DNA of 26,340 bases from an uncultured Acetatifactor sp. (GTDB lineage Bacteria; Bacillota; Clostridia; Lachnospirales; Lachnospiraceae): NCBI GenBank assembly GCA_910584235.1, contig CAJTZD010000050.1:1-26340 (forward strand). Direction: 5' to 3'. The notes beneath the pieces were generated by a model that ran no database searches, was not told where the DNA came from, and saw nothing but the letters and a program-made list of their open reading frames with translations. Positions 1 to 8,425 of the stretch are shown here, piece after piece. Both the position numbers and the translations under genes were made by a program. How positions within the stretch are numbered: position 1 is the stretch's first letter; each line of letters begins with the position of its first letter.

Positions 1-26
1 AATTACTATGTTTCATTTCTAAAGCT

Positions 27-70
27 TGAATCGCTGTAGCCCGCATAAACACTGGAGTTACAGCGATTCA
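27..70. repeat. 12-bp perfect inverted repeat
   Basis: TGAATCGCTGTA (27-38) pairs exactly with TACAGCGATTCA (59-70) around a 20-nt loop. The core CAGCGATT occurs a third time at 102-109. No T-run follows, so it is not a standard terminator on the plus strand. It could be an operator, a recombination site, or the end of an element lying left of the window. The rest of 1-177 holds nothing I recognise. Confidence 0.6.
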
Positions 71-177
71 TTGTTTACACAACTGTTAAAAACAGGATAT
101 TCAGCGATTGTCAACAGCCGCAATTCCTAAAAGTGCAAAATATCGGACAAAACAGGATGGAATCTTCCTCCCGGATG

Positions 178-186
178 TGCTATGAT
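178..186 (+). promoter_or_regulatory. Extended -10 promoter of the MFS-GH2 gene
   Basis: TGCTATGAT is an extended -10 element (TGn followed by TATGAT). The -35 at 17-bp spacing (TGGAAT, 158-163) is weak, which is usual for extended -10 promoters. The start codon lies 57 bp downstream, behind a GGACAGGGGG ribosome binding site (225-234). Confidence 0.5.
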
Positions 187-242
187 AAAAGCCTGAAACA
201 GCAAGGGAGAATCGGACGGAAAAAGGACAGGGGGACAAAAGC

Positions 243-3200
243 ATGGCGGAGAAGAGGACAGGCGGCAGCAGGGCGTTAGGGGAAAGAGAATCTCAGGGAA
301 AAGGTGCGCCTCATGGGAAATTCTGGGCGGCGCTGTTCATCTTCAGCCTCATGGGCCAGGTAGCCTGGGTGGTGGAGAATATGTACTTCAATGTCTTCAT
401 CTACAAGATGTTCCACGCCTCGGCGGCGGACATCTCCCTGATGGTGGGAGCCAGCTCCGTGGCGGCTACGGTGACTACCATCTTGGTGGGGGCGTTCACG
501 GACTATGTGGGAAAGCGCAAGGTCTTTATTTGCGGGGGGTATCTGGCCTGGGGCGTGTCCATTCTGGCTTTCGCGCTTCTGCGGGTGGATTTCCTGACGC
601 CTCTGGCGGGGAGCGCTTTGGGGGCAGCGTCTCTGGGCATCACGCTGGTGATCGTCCTGGACTGCGTGATGACGTTCCTGGGCTCCTCGGCCAACGATGC
701 CTGCTTCAACGCCTGGATGACGGACTGGGGCGACGGAAACAACAGGGGGAAGATCGAGGGCATTAATTCCATGATGCCCCTGGTGGCCATTTTGGTGGTG
801 TTCGGTGGGTTCTCCGTGTTCGATCTGGACAGGGCGGAGAGCTGGACGGCGATTTATCTGATTGTGGGCGCTGCGGTGATGCTTATCGGGGCGGCCGGGG
901 TCTTCCTGATCGAGGAAAAGCCAGGGATAAGGCCGCAGAAGAAGCGGGAGGCGGAGCAGCAGACAGGGTTCAAACCGCTTGCTGAGCTTGGGAAAAAGCA
1001 GCAGGCAGAGCCAAGGGTAAAACAGCAGACAAAGCAGGAGGCAGAGCCGGGGAAAAAGTCAGGGAGAAGCCCGGGAGAGGGGAGGCCCGGTTACTGGGCG
1101 AATGTCTCCTACAGCTTCCGGCCGTCCGTGCTGCGGGAGAATCCGTTGCTGTACGCGGTGATAGGGGCTTTCGCGGTGTTCGGCATTTCTATCAATATCT
1201 TCATGCCCTACCTGATTCTGTATTATGAGAAGACATTAGAGATGGCGAACTACGTGGCGGTCATGGCCCCGGCCATTGTGCTGGCAGCTGTGATTACGGC
1301 ATTTTACGGGCGGCTGTATGATTTGCTGGGCTTCCGGTCTTCGGTGGTGCCCTCCATCCTGCTCCTGATGGCGGGGTATGTGCTGCTGTATTTCGGGAGG
1401 GCTGCGGGAATCGTCTTTGTGGGATCCCTTTTGATGATGACTGGGTATCTGACGGGCATGGCGGTGTTCGGAGCCATGATCCGGAGCAACATCCCGGAGC
1501 AGAGGGCCGGCCAGTTCCAGGGCATCCGCATTATCGGGCAGGTGCTGATACCGGGCATCCTGGGGCCTGCCGTCGGGGCATTCGTGCTGCGGGACGCGGA
1601 GAAAATCGTGAATTCGGACGGCACTGCCTCCTTTCTGCCGAACCGGAATATCTTCGCGGCGGCATTTCTGGCGGCGGTGGCTACCTTGATGGCATTGGGC
1701 CTGATTTTCCGGATGATGCGCAGGGGGCATCACAGGCTGGTGAGCCGGTGCGGGGAGGGGGTTCTTGAGCGGCATTTCAGCGGCATAGGTATGAGCGGAT
1801 CCGGGCCGAGCCTGCCGGAGGCCGGGGCGGCATCCATGGTGAAAGGTGCGGAGGTGCCGGGCACCGCCGGGCAGAACAGGCAGAGGGATTGGGTGGAAGC
1901 AGGCATGGAGGCGCGGAAAGCATCCGGACTGCGGGATGAGGGCAGGATGGTACAAGAAAACCAGCCGGAGTCGGAGAATAAGGATGCATCCAGGCAGCAT
2001 AGCATGCAGACTGTGGATATGTATACAGGAGGCTCCAAGGCGTCTGGCCAGGTCTGGGACGCCTACCCCCGTCCCCAGATGCGCAGGGAAAAGTGGCTGA
2101 GCCTCAACGGAAAGTGGCAGCTGAACGGACAGGAGATTCTGGTGCCGTTCCCGCCCCAGGCGCTGCTGTCGGGATACAGGGGGCGTTTGGGCGCGAAGCT
2201 GGAATATGTCAGAAGCTTCACCTTGCCGGAGGGCTTCCGCTCCTCCGGAAATGGAAAACGCCGGCGCATCCTGCTGCATTTCGGGGCTGTGGACCAGGTG
2301 GCGGAGGTTTTCCTGAACGGGCAGTTTGTGGGCAGACATGAGGGCGGCTATCTGCCTTTTTGGTTCGACGTGACGGCATATCTGACAGATGGGGAGAACC
2401 TGCTGTGCGTGAAAGCGCAGGACACTCTGTCGGCAATGTATCCTTACGGAAAGCAGCGGAAAGCCCGGGGCGGCATGTGGTACACGCCGGTGAGCGGCAT
2501 CTGGCAGAGCGTGTGGCTGGAGCCTGTGCCGGACAGCTATATTGAAAGGCTGGATGTGACGGCGGATACGCGGAAAGTGCGGATAGCTGTGGTGTGGGGC
2601 GGAAAAAAACAGGTGTCGGATACTGCCGAAAGCCTGTCCGTCACCATAAAGCTCCACGACGGCGTTCTCCATACGGTATACGCACAGGAAGACACAGTAG
2701 AAATCGACATGTCCCGCATCCCGCTGGGGGACGGAACCTGCTACCAGCCCCTGCTGTGGACGCCAGAGCATCCTTATTTATACCAAATGACGGTGGAACT
2801 GGGAGAGGATAGGGTATCCTCCTATTTCGGCCTCAGAACCGTGGCCGTGGAGCGCCGGGGAGGCATTCCGAGAGTCTGCCTGAACGGGGAGCCCCTGTTC
2901 CTCCACGGCGTCCTTGACCAGGGATACTTCTGTGACGGAATCTATCTCCCGGCGGAAGAGGCAGAGTATGAGCGGGACATCCTGCGCATGAAAGAGCTGG
3001 GGCTGAACCTGCTGCGCAAGCACATCAAGATTGAGCCGGAATGTTTCTACTATTACTGCGACCTCCACGGCATGCTGGTGATGCAGGACATGGTGAACAG
3101 CGGGCGGTATTCCTGGATTGGGGACACAGCTCTGCCCACCATCGGAATGAATCTGAAAGGCTCCGGCAGGCTGGGGAGCAGGCGGCGGAAAGCGTTTTTC

Positions 3201-3746
3201 AGACGGCACATGGCGGACACCATCCGACATCTGTATAACCATCCCAGCGTCATCGCATACACCGTCTTTAATGAGGGCTGGGGCCAGTTCGACAGCGATG
3301 CCATGTACCGGGAGGCGAAACGGCTGGACGGCACCAGGCTCTACGACGCCACTTCCGGGTGGTTCCAGGGGCAGCAGAGCGATTTCCACAGTCAGCATAT
3401 CTATTTTAAGCGTCTGGCGATTCCCCAAAGTCTTGACAGGCCTGTGCTGGTGTCAGAGTGCGGAGGATTTTCCTACCGGGTGCCGGAGCATTTTTACGCT
3501 AAATACGCCAGCTTCGGCTACGGTGAATGCATAGACAGTCAGGAGCTGACGGGGCGGATTAGGAGACTGTACGAAGAGAGCATTCTCCCGGCAATCCCGG
3601 AGGGGGTCTGCGGCTGTATCTACACCCAGCTCTCCGATGTGGAGGACGAGGTCAACGGCCTGTACACCTATGACAGAAAGGTCTGCAAGGTGGACAGGAA
3701 AGCCATAGGGGACATCCGGCGGAAGCTGGATGCGGCGGTGAAATAA
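243..3746 (+). CDS. MFS sugar transporter fused to GH2 glycoside hydrolase
   Basis: One uninterrupted 1167-residue ORF. Residues about 25-492 form a 12-helix MFS/GPH-like transporter with a long charged K/Q-rich loop between helices 6 and 7 (about 226-290). A polar linker (about 495-605) leads to a GH2 enzyme: jelly-roll sugar-binding domain (about 610-760), Ig-like domain, and TIM barrel (about 865-1167). The expected catalytic residues are present: E1011 in NEGWG as acid/base and E1072 in VSECGG as nucleophile. With 12 helices both transporter ends would be cytoplasmic, so a beta-glycoside could be imported and cleaved by one polypeptide (inference). Free-standing transporter and GH2 genes are normally adjacent, not fused. 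An AGGAGG at 2027-2032 in the linker has no in-frame start codon at a usable distance, so a separate GH2 start is unlikely. Glucuronide versus galactoside specificity cannot be read from the sequence. Confidence 0.88.
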   Translation: MAEKRTGGSRALGERESQGKGAPHGKFWAALFIFSLMGQVAWVVENMYFNVFIYKMFHASAADISLMVGASSVAATVTTILVGAFTDYVGKRKVFICGGYLAWGVSILAFALLRVDFLTPLAGSALGAASLGITLVIVLDCVMTFLGSSANDACFNAWMTDWGDGNNRGKIEGINSMMPLVAILVVFGGFSVFDLDRAESWTAIYLIVGAAVMLIGAAGVFLIEEKPGIRPQKKREAEQQTGFKPLAELGKKQQAEPRVKQQTKQEAEPGKKSGRSPGEGRPGYWANVSYSFRPSVLRENPLLYAVIGAFAVFGISINIFMPYLILYYEKTLEMANYVAVMAPAIVLAAVITAFYGRLYDLLGFRSSVVPSILLLMAGYVLLYFGRAAGIVFVGSLLMMTGYLTGMAVFGAMIRSNIPEQRAGQFQGIRIIGQVLIPGILGPAVGAFVLRDAEKIVNSDGTASFLPNRNIFAAAFLAAVATLMALGLIFRMMRRGHHRLVSRCGEGVLERHFSGIGMSGSGPSLPEAGAASMVKGAEVPGTAGQNRQRDWVEAGMEARKASGLRDEGRMVQENQPESENKDASRQHSMQTVDMYTGGSKASGQVWDAYPRPQMRREKWLSLNGKWQLNGQEILVPFPPQALLSGYRGRLGAKLEYVRSFTLPEGFRSSGNGKRRRILLHFGAVDQVAEVFLNGQFVGRHEGGYLPFWFDVTAYLTDGENLLCVKAQDTLSAMYPYGKQRKARGGMWYTPVSGIWQSVWLEPVPDSYIERLDVTADTRKVRIAVVWGGKKQVSDTAESLSVTIKLHDGVLHTVYAQEDTVEIDMSRIPLGDGTCYQPLLWTPEHPYLYQMTVELGEDRVSSYFGLRTVAVERRGGIPRVCLNGEPLFLHGVLDQGYFCDGIYLPAEEAEYERDILRMKELGLNLLRKHIKIEPECFYYYCDLHGMLVMQDMVNSGRYSWIGDTALPTIGMNLKGSGRLGSRRRKAFFRRHMADTIRHLYNHPSVIAYTVFNEGWGQFDSDAMYREAKRLDGTRLYDATSGWFQGQQSDFHSQHIYFKRLAIPQSLDRPVLVSECGGFSYRVPEHFYAKYASFGYGECIDSQELTGRIRRLYEESILPAIPEGVCGCIYTQLSDVEDEVNGLYTYDRKVCKVDRKAIGDIRRKLDAAVK

Positions 3747-3896
3747 AATGGCTTAGACGCGTATCGGCAGGGCAAGTTCCGTGCGGGGCGTGCTCCATGT
3801 GAATCTTCGGTTGGAGGGAAACGAGCTCTTTTTCCGCAATGTGGGCAGGCGCCTGACCATACATGGAATCCAGGAGGAGCATGCTTTAGGCGGGGC
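3747..3896. other. Intergenic stretch without a recognisable gene
   Basis: Between the MFS-GH2 stop codon and the promoter of the antitoxin relic. Short open stretches exist (for example 3795-3900, ending in TGA) but none has a convincing start, ribosome binding site or family resemblance. No clear terminator hairpin with a T-run is visible after the fusion gene. Confidence 0.5.
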
Positions 3897-3925
3897 TTGA
3901 AGGGATAGACATATGATGATATAAT
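3897..3925 (+). promoter_or_regulatory. Sigma-A type promoter before the antitoxin relic
   Basis: TTGAAG (3897-3902), a 17-bp spacer, then a perfect TATAAT (3920-3925). It lies 28 bp upstream of the antitoxin relic start and is also the best visible promoter for the Nudix gene further down. Confidence 0.6.
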
Positions 3926-3953
3926 ATGCCTGCAGGGAAAAGAGGACATTCGT

Positions 3954-4168
3954 ATGCCGGCACTGCTGGAAGCAATCAGACCATCAGCAGATTTGAGGAA
4001 TCACTATAATGAAATATCAAAGCAGTGCAGAGAAGACGACAAAGTAGTGATTATCGCGGTGAACAGAAGAGGGATACCGTCTTGATGGCTTATGAGGAAT
4101 ATAAGCGGATGAAAGCCGGAAGATTCACAGATCGGAAATATTACTTGAATATCGTCCGGGGACTATAG
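3954..4168 (+). pseudogene. Frameshifted Phd/YefM-type antitoxin relic
   Basis: From ATG 3954 the frame reads MPALLEAIRPSADLRNHYNE and onward to a stop at 4083-4085 (43 residues). The IRPxxDLRNHYNEIS signature is characteristic of Phd/YefM antitoxins, the DNA-binding partners of RelE/YoeB/Doc toxins. After VNRRG the family sequence (DTVLMAYEEYKRM) continues in another frame from 4073 to a TAG at 4166-4168. Losing one G from a G tract near 4071-4073 explains this. No toxin gene follows; the next gene is a Nudix hydrolase. If the deletion is real, only a short N-terminal DNA-binding fragment would be made. A sequencing error in the G tract is the alternative. Confidence 0.75.
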
Positions 4169-4213
4169 AACCGGAATTGATGCCTTGGAGACACTTATCT
4201 GGAGGTTAGGACA

Positions 4214-4876
4214 ATGGATAAGAGCATGGACAGCAATCAAATAGAAATCGTGACATCAAAGAATTCTGACGATGCCGATGCAGGGGCGGCGGATATGCCG
4301 GAAAACCTGGCCTGGGAGGAAATCAGCAGGGAGCATATTATACAGGACCAGTGGATAGACTTCAGGCGTTCTGATTACCGTTTCCCGGACGGAAAGGTCT
4401 TCGGGCCCTTTTACAGCTATAGCCGCCGGGACTACTGCATCATCGTGGCATCGGACGAAGAGGGGAGGTATCTCTGCGTCAGGCAGTTCCGCCAGGGCAT
4501 CAGGCAGGTGACTACGGAATTCCCGGCGGGAGGTATCGAACGGAAAGACGGCAGACAGTATGGCACAGGGCATGGCCCGGACGTGGCGGAGGACGCGCTG
4601 GAGGCCGCAAAGCGAGAACTGCTGGAGGAGACCGGCTATGTATCCGACGAATGGAAGTTTCTGTGCGCCATTCCCTCCAACGCCACCATGGCGGACAATT
4701 ACGCCCATATCTTTGAGGCCCGAAACTGTCGCAAAGCGGGGGCCCAGCATCTGGACGAGACCGAGTTCCTTGGTGTCAACAGCTATTCCGCAGCCGAAAT
4801 CGAGGAAATGATGGAAAAGGGCCGGTTCCAGCAGGCCATCCATATCCTGGCGTGGCTGCTGGCACAGAGGGGATGA
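4214..4876 (+). CDS. Nudix hydrolase, ADP-ribose pyrophosphatase-like
   Basis: 220 residues behind GGAGG (4201-4205). The Nudix core runs from about residue 70 to 210, with PAGG at 105-108 and the catalytic helix RELLEETG at 134-141; E126 sits at the expected upstream position. The usual glycine six residues before E126 is a histidine (H120) flanked by glycines, and there is a small insertion (KDGRQYGTGH) between PAGGIE and the Nudix helix. The arrangement resembles the ADP-ribose/nucleotide-sugar pyrophosphatase branch, which hydrolyses NDP-X linkages with Mg2+. The first 30 or so residues are acidic and probably disordered; ATG 4226 is an alternative start. It probably works as a cytoplasmic housecleaning enzyme; substrate not determinable here. 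Confidence 0.85.
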   Translation: MDKSMDSNQIEIVTSKNSDDADAGAADMPENLAWEEISREHIIQDQWIDFRRSDYRFPDGKVFGPFYSYSRRDYCIIVASDEEGRYLCVRQFRQGIRQVTTEFPAGGIERKDGRQYGTGHGPDVAEDALEAAKRELLEETGYVSDEWKFLCAIPSNATMADNYAHIFEARNCRKAGAQHLDETEFLGVNSYSAAEIEEMMEKGRFQQAIHILAWLLAQRG

Positions 4877-4960
4877 CAGGATATATTGAGGCATAGATTT
4901 TTCCAAAAGCAGGGAGTTGGGAGAAGAGGCATGCATACGGCATGCTGAGAGAGGGCATAT

Positions 4961-5578
4961 ATGTTTCAAAGAAGAATTCTGCCCGAAGAGGAAGAACTGG
5001 AGGGTGTGTTCATGCTGCTTTCGTTCGCAGCGGTCTGGTACGCTTCGCTGCTTCGCACATGGTTGAACGGAACCATCAACGGAGCCAACGGGGCGATCTT
5101 TCTGCTGGGTGGGGCGCTGCCGCTGTATGCGGCGTACATAAAAGGCCGGACGGCCTTGGCCTGTCGGAAGAAGCGGCGGGAAGCGATTGCCAAGGGGAGG
5201 TGCTGCCTTGGCATCATCCGGCACATCGAGTCGGAGAAAGTTCCGTTCAGGGGCCGCCACGGTCATGTCCATTATCGGAAAAGATACTATCTTGTCATTG
5301 AGAAGATCGAGGAGGGCTTTACCAGCGGCACTGAGATCAAGTCCGACGCTTACCGCGTCCCCGTGCACCTTTACCTGAAATCGCCGGAGGTGAAGCTTTA
5401 TTCGGGCTCCTCCGGCTGGAACTGGTACGTAGAGGGACTGCAGTGCGGCATGTTCCGGCAGAACCCCAAAGTATTTCAGACGGACCAGGCGGATGGGGAC
5501 GCCTATGTGGGAGACGCCCTGTTCCGGATTCTTTCCGTAGCTATATTGCTGTTCATGCTGCTGCAGGTTATCCTGTAA
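4961..5578 (+). CDS. Hypothetical membrane protein
   Basis: 205 residues, start preceded by a purine-rich GAGAGAGGG. Hydrophobic segments at about 17-34 and 43-62, a basic stretch after the second helix (RKKRREAIAKGR), a soluble middle domain (about 75-185), and a final hydrophobic helix at about 187-205. The middle part has a beta-strand look (alternating YYLVIEKI, YRVPVHLYL). I do not recognise a family. A two-helix N-terminus plus a C-terminal anchor suggests that the central domain is held at the membrane. It lies 84 bp after the Nudix gene and 123 bp before the MmcQ-like gene, same strand. Confidence 0.7.
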   Translation: MFQRRILPEEEELEGVFMLLSFAAVWYASLLRTWLNGTINGANGAIFLLGGALPLYAAYIKGRTALACRKKRREAIAKGRCCLGIIRHIESEKVPFRGRHGHVHYRKRYYLVIEKIEEGFTSGTEIKSDAYRVPVHLYLKSPEVKLYSGSSGWNWYVEGLQCGMFRQNPKVFQTDQADGDAYVGDALFRILSVAILLFMLLQVIL

Positions 5579-5701
5579 GCGGGGAAGAGGAACATTTCAA
5601 TGGCAGAAAGCGGCAGACTGTTTGCTGCGGGGCCGCAAGTACGCAAAAATGGAAGAAAGGAATTCCGGCGGAGAAATCCGCCATGGCGACAGGAAGACAT
5701 T

Positions 5702-6073
5702 ATGCGGGAGAAGATTTTTGCCTATATCAAAAAGAAATACAAGGCCGCCCCGGAATACCCCTGGGGAGAGGATGACGGCGCTGTCCTGCGCCACGGCGAC
5801 AACAGGAAGTGGTTCGCGCTGGTGATGAACATTGGCAGGGAGAAGCTGGGGCTTGCGGGAGAGAGCCGGGTGGATGTGGTCAATCTGAAGATTGACGATA
5901 TGGCGTTCAAGGATGCGTTGATACAGGATAAGGGCATCTTCCCGGCCTATCACATGAACAAGGAGCACTGGATCACGGTGCTTTTGGACGGCACGGTGGA
6001 GGAATCCAAGGTCTGCGGCCTGATCGATGTCAGTTTCGCTGCCACGGCATCGAAGAAAAAGAAGACGTTGTAA
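5702..6073 (+). CDS. MmcQ/YjbR family protein
   Basis: 123 residues from ATG 5702, preceded by AGGAAG (5691-5696). The reading frame is open further upstream to ATG 5600, which also has a fair ribosome binding site (GGAAGAGG), but the added 34 residues are basic, low-complexity and outside the family length, so I prefer the shorter form. Family features: PEYPWGEDD near the start, KWFALVMNI, VVNLKIDD, and the C-terminal NKEHWITVLLDG with VCGLIDVSF, typical of the MmcQ/YjbR (DUF419) fold with a CyaY-like surface. Members are small cytoplasmic proteins of unsettled, probably DNA-binding, function. It converges with the LysR gene, with 2 bp between their ends. Confidence 0.82.
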   Translation: MREKIFAYIKKKYKAAPEYPWGEDDGAVLRHGDNRKWFALVMNIGREKLGLAGESRVDVVNLKIDDMAFKDALIQDKGIFPAYHMNKEHWITVLLDGTVEESKVCGLIDVSFAATASKKKKTL

Positions 6074-6075
6074 TG

Positions 6076-6969
6076 TCATTTTTGGCCTCTTTTCAAGTAT
6101 TTGTAAAGCGTGTCTGCCGCAAGGCTTTTTCCGCGGCTTTTATCCGCCAGCATCTGTATGGAACGTTTTGGAATGGGACAGTTTATCCGCATTTGTACCA
6201 GCTTTCCCTCTTCCAGCAGCGGCAGGGCAAGGGCTTCGGGAACAAAACCGAGTCCAAAATTATTTTCGATAAGTGGCAGCATAAGGCCTGATGTTGCAAC
6301 CTCCATATCAGGTTCGTAGTCCACGCCATGTTCTATAAAAAAGTCTTTGTAGAGACGATATGTGGCGCTTTCCCGGCCCAATCCGATGAGGCAATGATTT
6401 CTGAGATCTTTTAATTCCAACACAGTTTCACTTAAGGCTCTGTACTGCGTTCCGCCTACAAGCACTTCGTTATAATCCATTATTTTATGGCACGAAATTG
6501 CTTCAGAAAGCGCAAAAGGATCTGTGACAATGGCAAAATCCAATTTTCCGCTTATCAGATGCCGTATCGTTTCAGGCGTTGTGCGGTTATGAATCTTTAT
6601 TCTGATTTCAGGAAATTCCAATCTGAAATGATGAAGCGCATTTAACAAAAAAAGGTGAAGCGCCGTTTCCGTTACCCCTATGTCAACCATGCCGCCGCAA
6701 AATGATCCCTGTCTTCTTATTTCTTCCTGTGCGCCGAGCAGTTGTTTATATGCAATCTCCACATGGGAATACAACTGTTCTCCCTCTTCCGTCAGGCTGA
6801 TTCCCCTTGCCCCGCGGACAAACAGACGGCATCCTAACTGGGATTCCAACAGCTTCATAATGCGTGTAACATTGGGCTGGTTGCTGTTAAGCGCGGCTGC
6901 GGCTTTTGTCATGTTTTCATATTTTGCCACATAGTAAAAGATTTTATAGTATTCGAAGTTTATGTCCAT
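6076..6969 (-). CDS. LysR-family transcriptional regulator
   Basis: 297 residues. N-terminal winged helix-turn-helix (about 1-62: YYKIFYYVAKYENMTKAAAA, NQPNVTRIMKLLE), followed by a periplasmic-binding-protein-like effector domain (about 90-290). It is divergent from the MATE exporter gene with a 110-bp AT-rich gap, the classic layout for an LTTR controlling its neighbour. Both genes are clearly AT-richer than the flanking genes, so they may have arrived together. The effector ligand is not predictable; by context it could be a compound exported by the MATE protein. Confidence 0.92.
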   Translation of the reverse strand: MDINFEYYKIFYYVAKYENMTKAAAALNSNQPNVTRIMKLLESQLGCRLFVRGARGISLTEEGEQLYSHVEIAYKQLLGAQEEIRRQGSFCGGMVDIGVTETALHLFLLNALHHFRLEFPEIRIKIHNRTTPETIRHLISGKLDFAIVTDPFALSEAISCHKIMDYNEVLVGGTQYRALSETVLELKDLRNHCLIGLGRESATYRLYKDFFIEHGVDYEPDMEVATSGLMLPLIENNFGLGFVPEALALPLLEEGKLVQMRINCPIPKRSIQMLADKSRGKSLAADTLYKYLKRGQK

Positions 6970-7079
6970 ATATTCTTTGTATGCCTATAATATGATATAT
7001 GTATTTTTCGTATGCTGCAAAATAGATTATAATACATTTTCAGAAATATGTAAACAAAATCGGGAAAGGATATGGTTTT
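6970..7079. promoter_or_regulatory. LysR/MATE divergent control region
   Basis: Very AT-rich. For the MATE gene, TATAAT lies at 7028-7033 with only a poor -35 (TTTTCG, 7005-7010), as expected of an activator-dependent promoter. Two direct copies of TT(T/C)GTATGC, at 6976-6984 and 7007-7015, are 31 bp apart (three helical turns) and are candidate regulator contacts. The exact LTTR box is not certain. Confidence 0.45.
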
Positions 7080-8408
7080 ATGAACAGAGATTTAACTGTG
7101 GGAAAAGCCGAAACAGTGCTGTGGAGATTCTGTCTGCCGCTTTTTGGCAGTATTGTTTTTCAGCAGCTCTATAACATAGCGGACAGTCTTGTGGCAGGAA
7201 AGTTTATCGGCGAAAACGCGCTGGCGGCTGTGGGAAACAGTTACGAAATTACATTGATCTTTATTGCGTTTGCATTCGGCTGCAATATGGGCTGCTCTGT
7301 TGTTGTGTCGCAGGTTTTCGGGGCAAAGGAATTTGACCGACTGAAAACCGCCGTGTCAACCGCCTGTATTTTTAGCGGGGTTGTCTGCGCTGCATTGATG
7401 CTTGCGGGGATTGGGGGCTGCGATCCGCTGCTTCATTTGATGCGCACTCCGGAAGAGGTTTTCGCAGATTCAAAACTGTATCTTGATATTTACATATGGG
7501 GGCTTCCTTTTGTATTTTTTTATAATATTGCAACGGGAGTTTTTTCCGCGTTGGGAGATTCCAAAACCCCTTTTTATTTTCTCGCGGCGTCTTCTGTATC
7601 AAACATAGCAGTGGATATTTTGTTTGTGAAAACATTCCGTATGGGGGTTGCAGGAGTTGCATGGGCGACTTTTTTATGTCAGGGAATCAGTTGTATTCTG
7701 GCTGTGCTTTCGGTATGGATACGGCTTACAAAAATTCAGTGCCGGAAGAAACCGGCATTATTCGACCGGGAACTGTTAAAACGAATTTTAGTGATTGCCA
7801 TACCAAGCATTTTACAGCAAAGCTTTATTTCCGTAGGCAATATTCTGATTCAAAGTGTGATTAACGGATTTGGCGCTTCTGTTATGGCGGGATATTCCGC
7901 CGCAGTGAAATTGAACAATCTGGTCATTACGTCTTTCACTACAATTGGAAACGGAATTTCAAATTATACCGCGCAGAATTTTGGCGCCGGAAAGTGTGCA
8001 CGGATCAAGGAGGGCTTTCTTGCAGGCATTAAACTGGTATGGTGTTTCTGCATTCCTTTCTGCGCCATTTATCTTTTGGCCGGAAAATATCTGCTGCTCT
8101 TATTCATGGAAAAGGGCTCCGGTGCAGCCCTTTTGACAGGCAGACAGTTTTTATGGATCCTGTCGCCATTTTATTTTGTAGTTTCGACCAAATTAGTCGC
8201 CGACGGCATTCTCCGGGGAATCAGCGCAATGCGGCAGTTCATGGCGGCTACATTTACTGACTTAATTCTCCGTGTGCTTTTGGCCTTTCTATTATCAGAT
8301 TTGACCAACAGCGCACTTGGCATATGGTGTGCATGGCCTATTGGCTGGACGGTTGCGATGGCAATTTCTGTTTTCTTTTACCGCGGAAAAACAAAGAATT
8401 ATACATGA
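7080..8408 (+). CDS. MATE family efflux transporter
   Basis: 442 residues, 12 predicted helices in two six-helix halves, usual family length. The N-terminus (LWRFCLPLFGSIVFQQLYNI) and the following ADSLVAGKFIGENALAAVG segment are diagnostic of the DinF/NorM-type MATE family of Na+- or H+-coupled exporters in the cytoplasmic membrane. AAAGGAT upstream (about 7064-7070) serves as ribosome binding site. Probably regulated by the divergent LysR protein. Substrate (drug, dye or metabolite) cannot be assigned. Base composition is lower in GC than the neighbours, suggesting recent acquisition. Confidence 0.93.
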   Translation: MNRDLTVGKAETVLWRFCLPLFGSIVFQQLYNIADSLVAGKFIGENALAAVGNSYEITLIFIAFAFGCNMGCSVVVSQVFGAKEFDRLKTAVSTACIFSGVVCAALMLAGIGGCDPLLHLMRTPEEVFADSKLYLDIYIWGLPFVFFYNIATGVFSALGDSKTPFYFLAASSVSNIAVDILFVKTFRMGVAGVAWATFLCQGISCILAVLSVWIRLTKIQCRKKPALFDRELLKRILVIAIPSILQQSFISVGNILIQSVINGFGASVMAGYSAAVKLNNLVITSFTTIGNGISNYTAQNFGAGKCARIKEGFLAGIKLVWCFCIPFCAIYLLAGKYLLLLFMEKGSGAALLTGRQFLWILSPFYFVVSTKLVADGILRGISAMRQFMAATFTDLILRVLLAFLLSDLTNSALGIWCAWPIGWTVAMAISVFFYRGKTKNYT

Positions 8409-8425
8409 AGATGAACTGACCGGAA

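Noticed and set aside
2027..2081. Separate GH2 gene starting in the linker
   Set aside because: AGGAGG at 2027-2032 is 46 bp before the next in-frame ATG (2079), too far for initiation.
1236..2771. Long open frame on the minus strand inside the fusion gene
   Set aside because: It is low-complexity, rich in H, P, R and Q, has no family features, and mirrors the GC-rich codons of the real gene.
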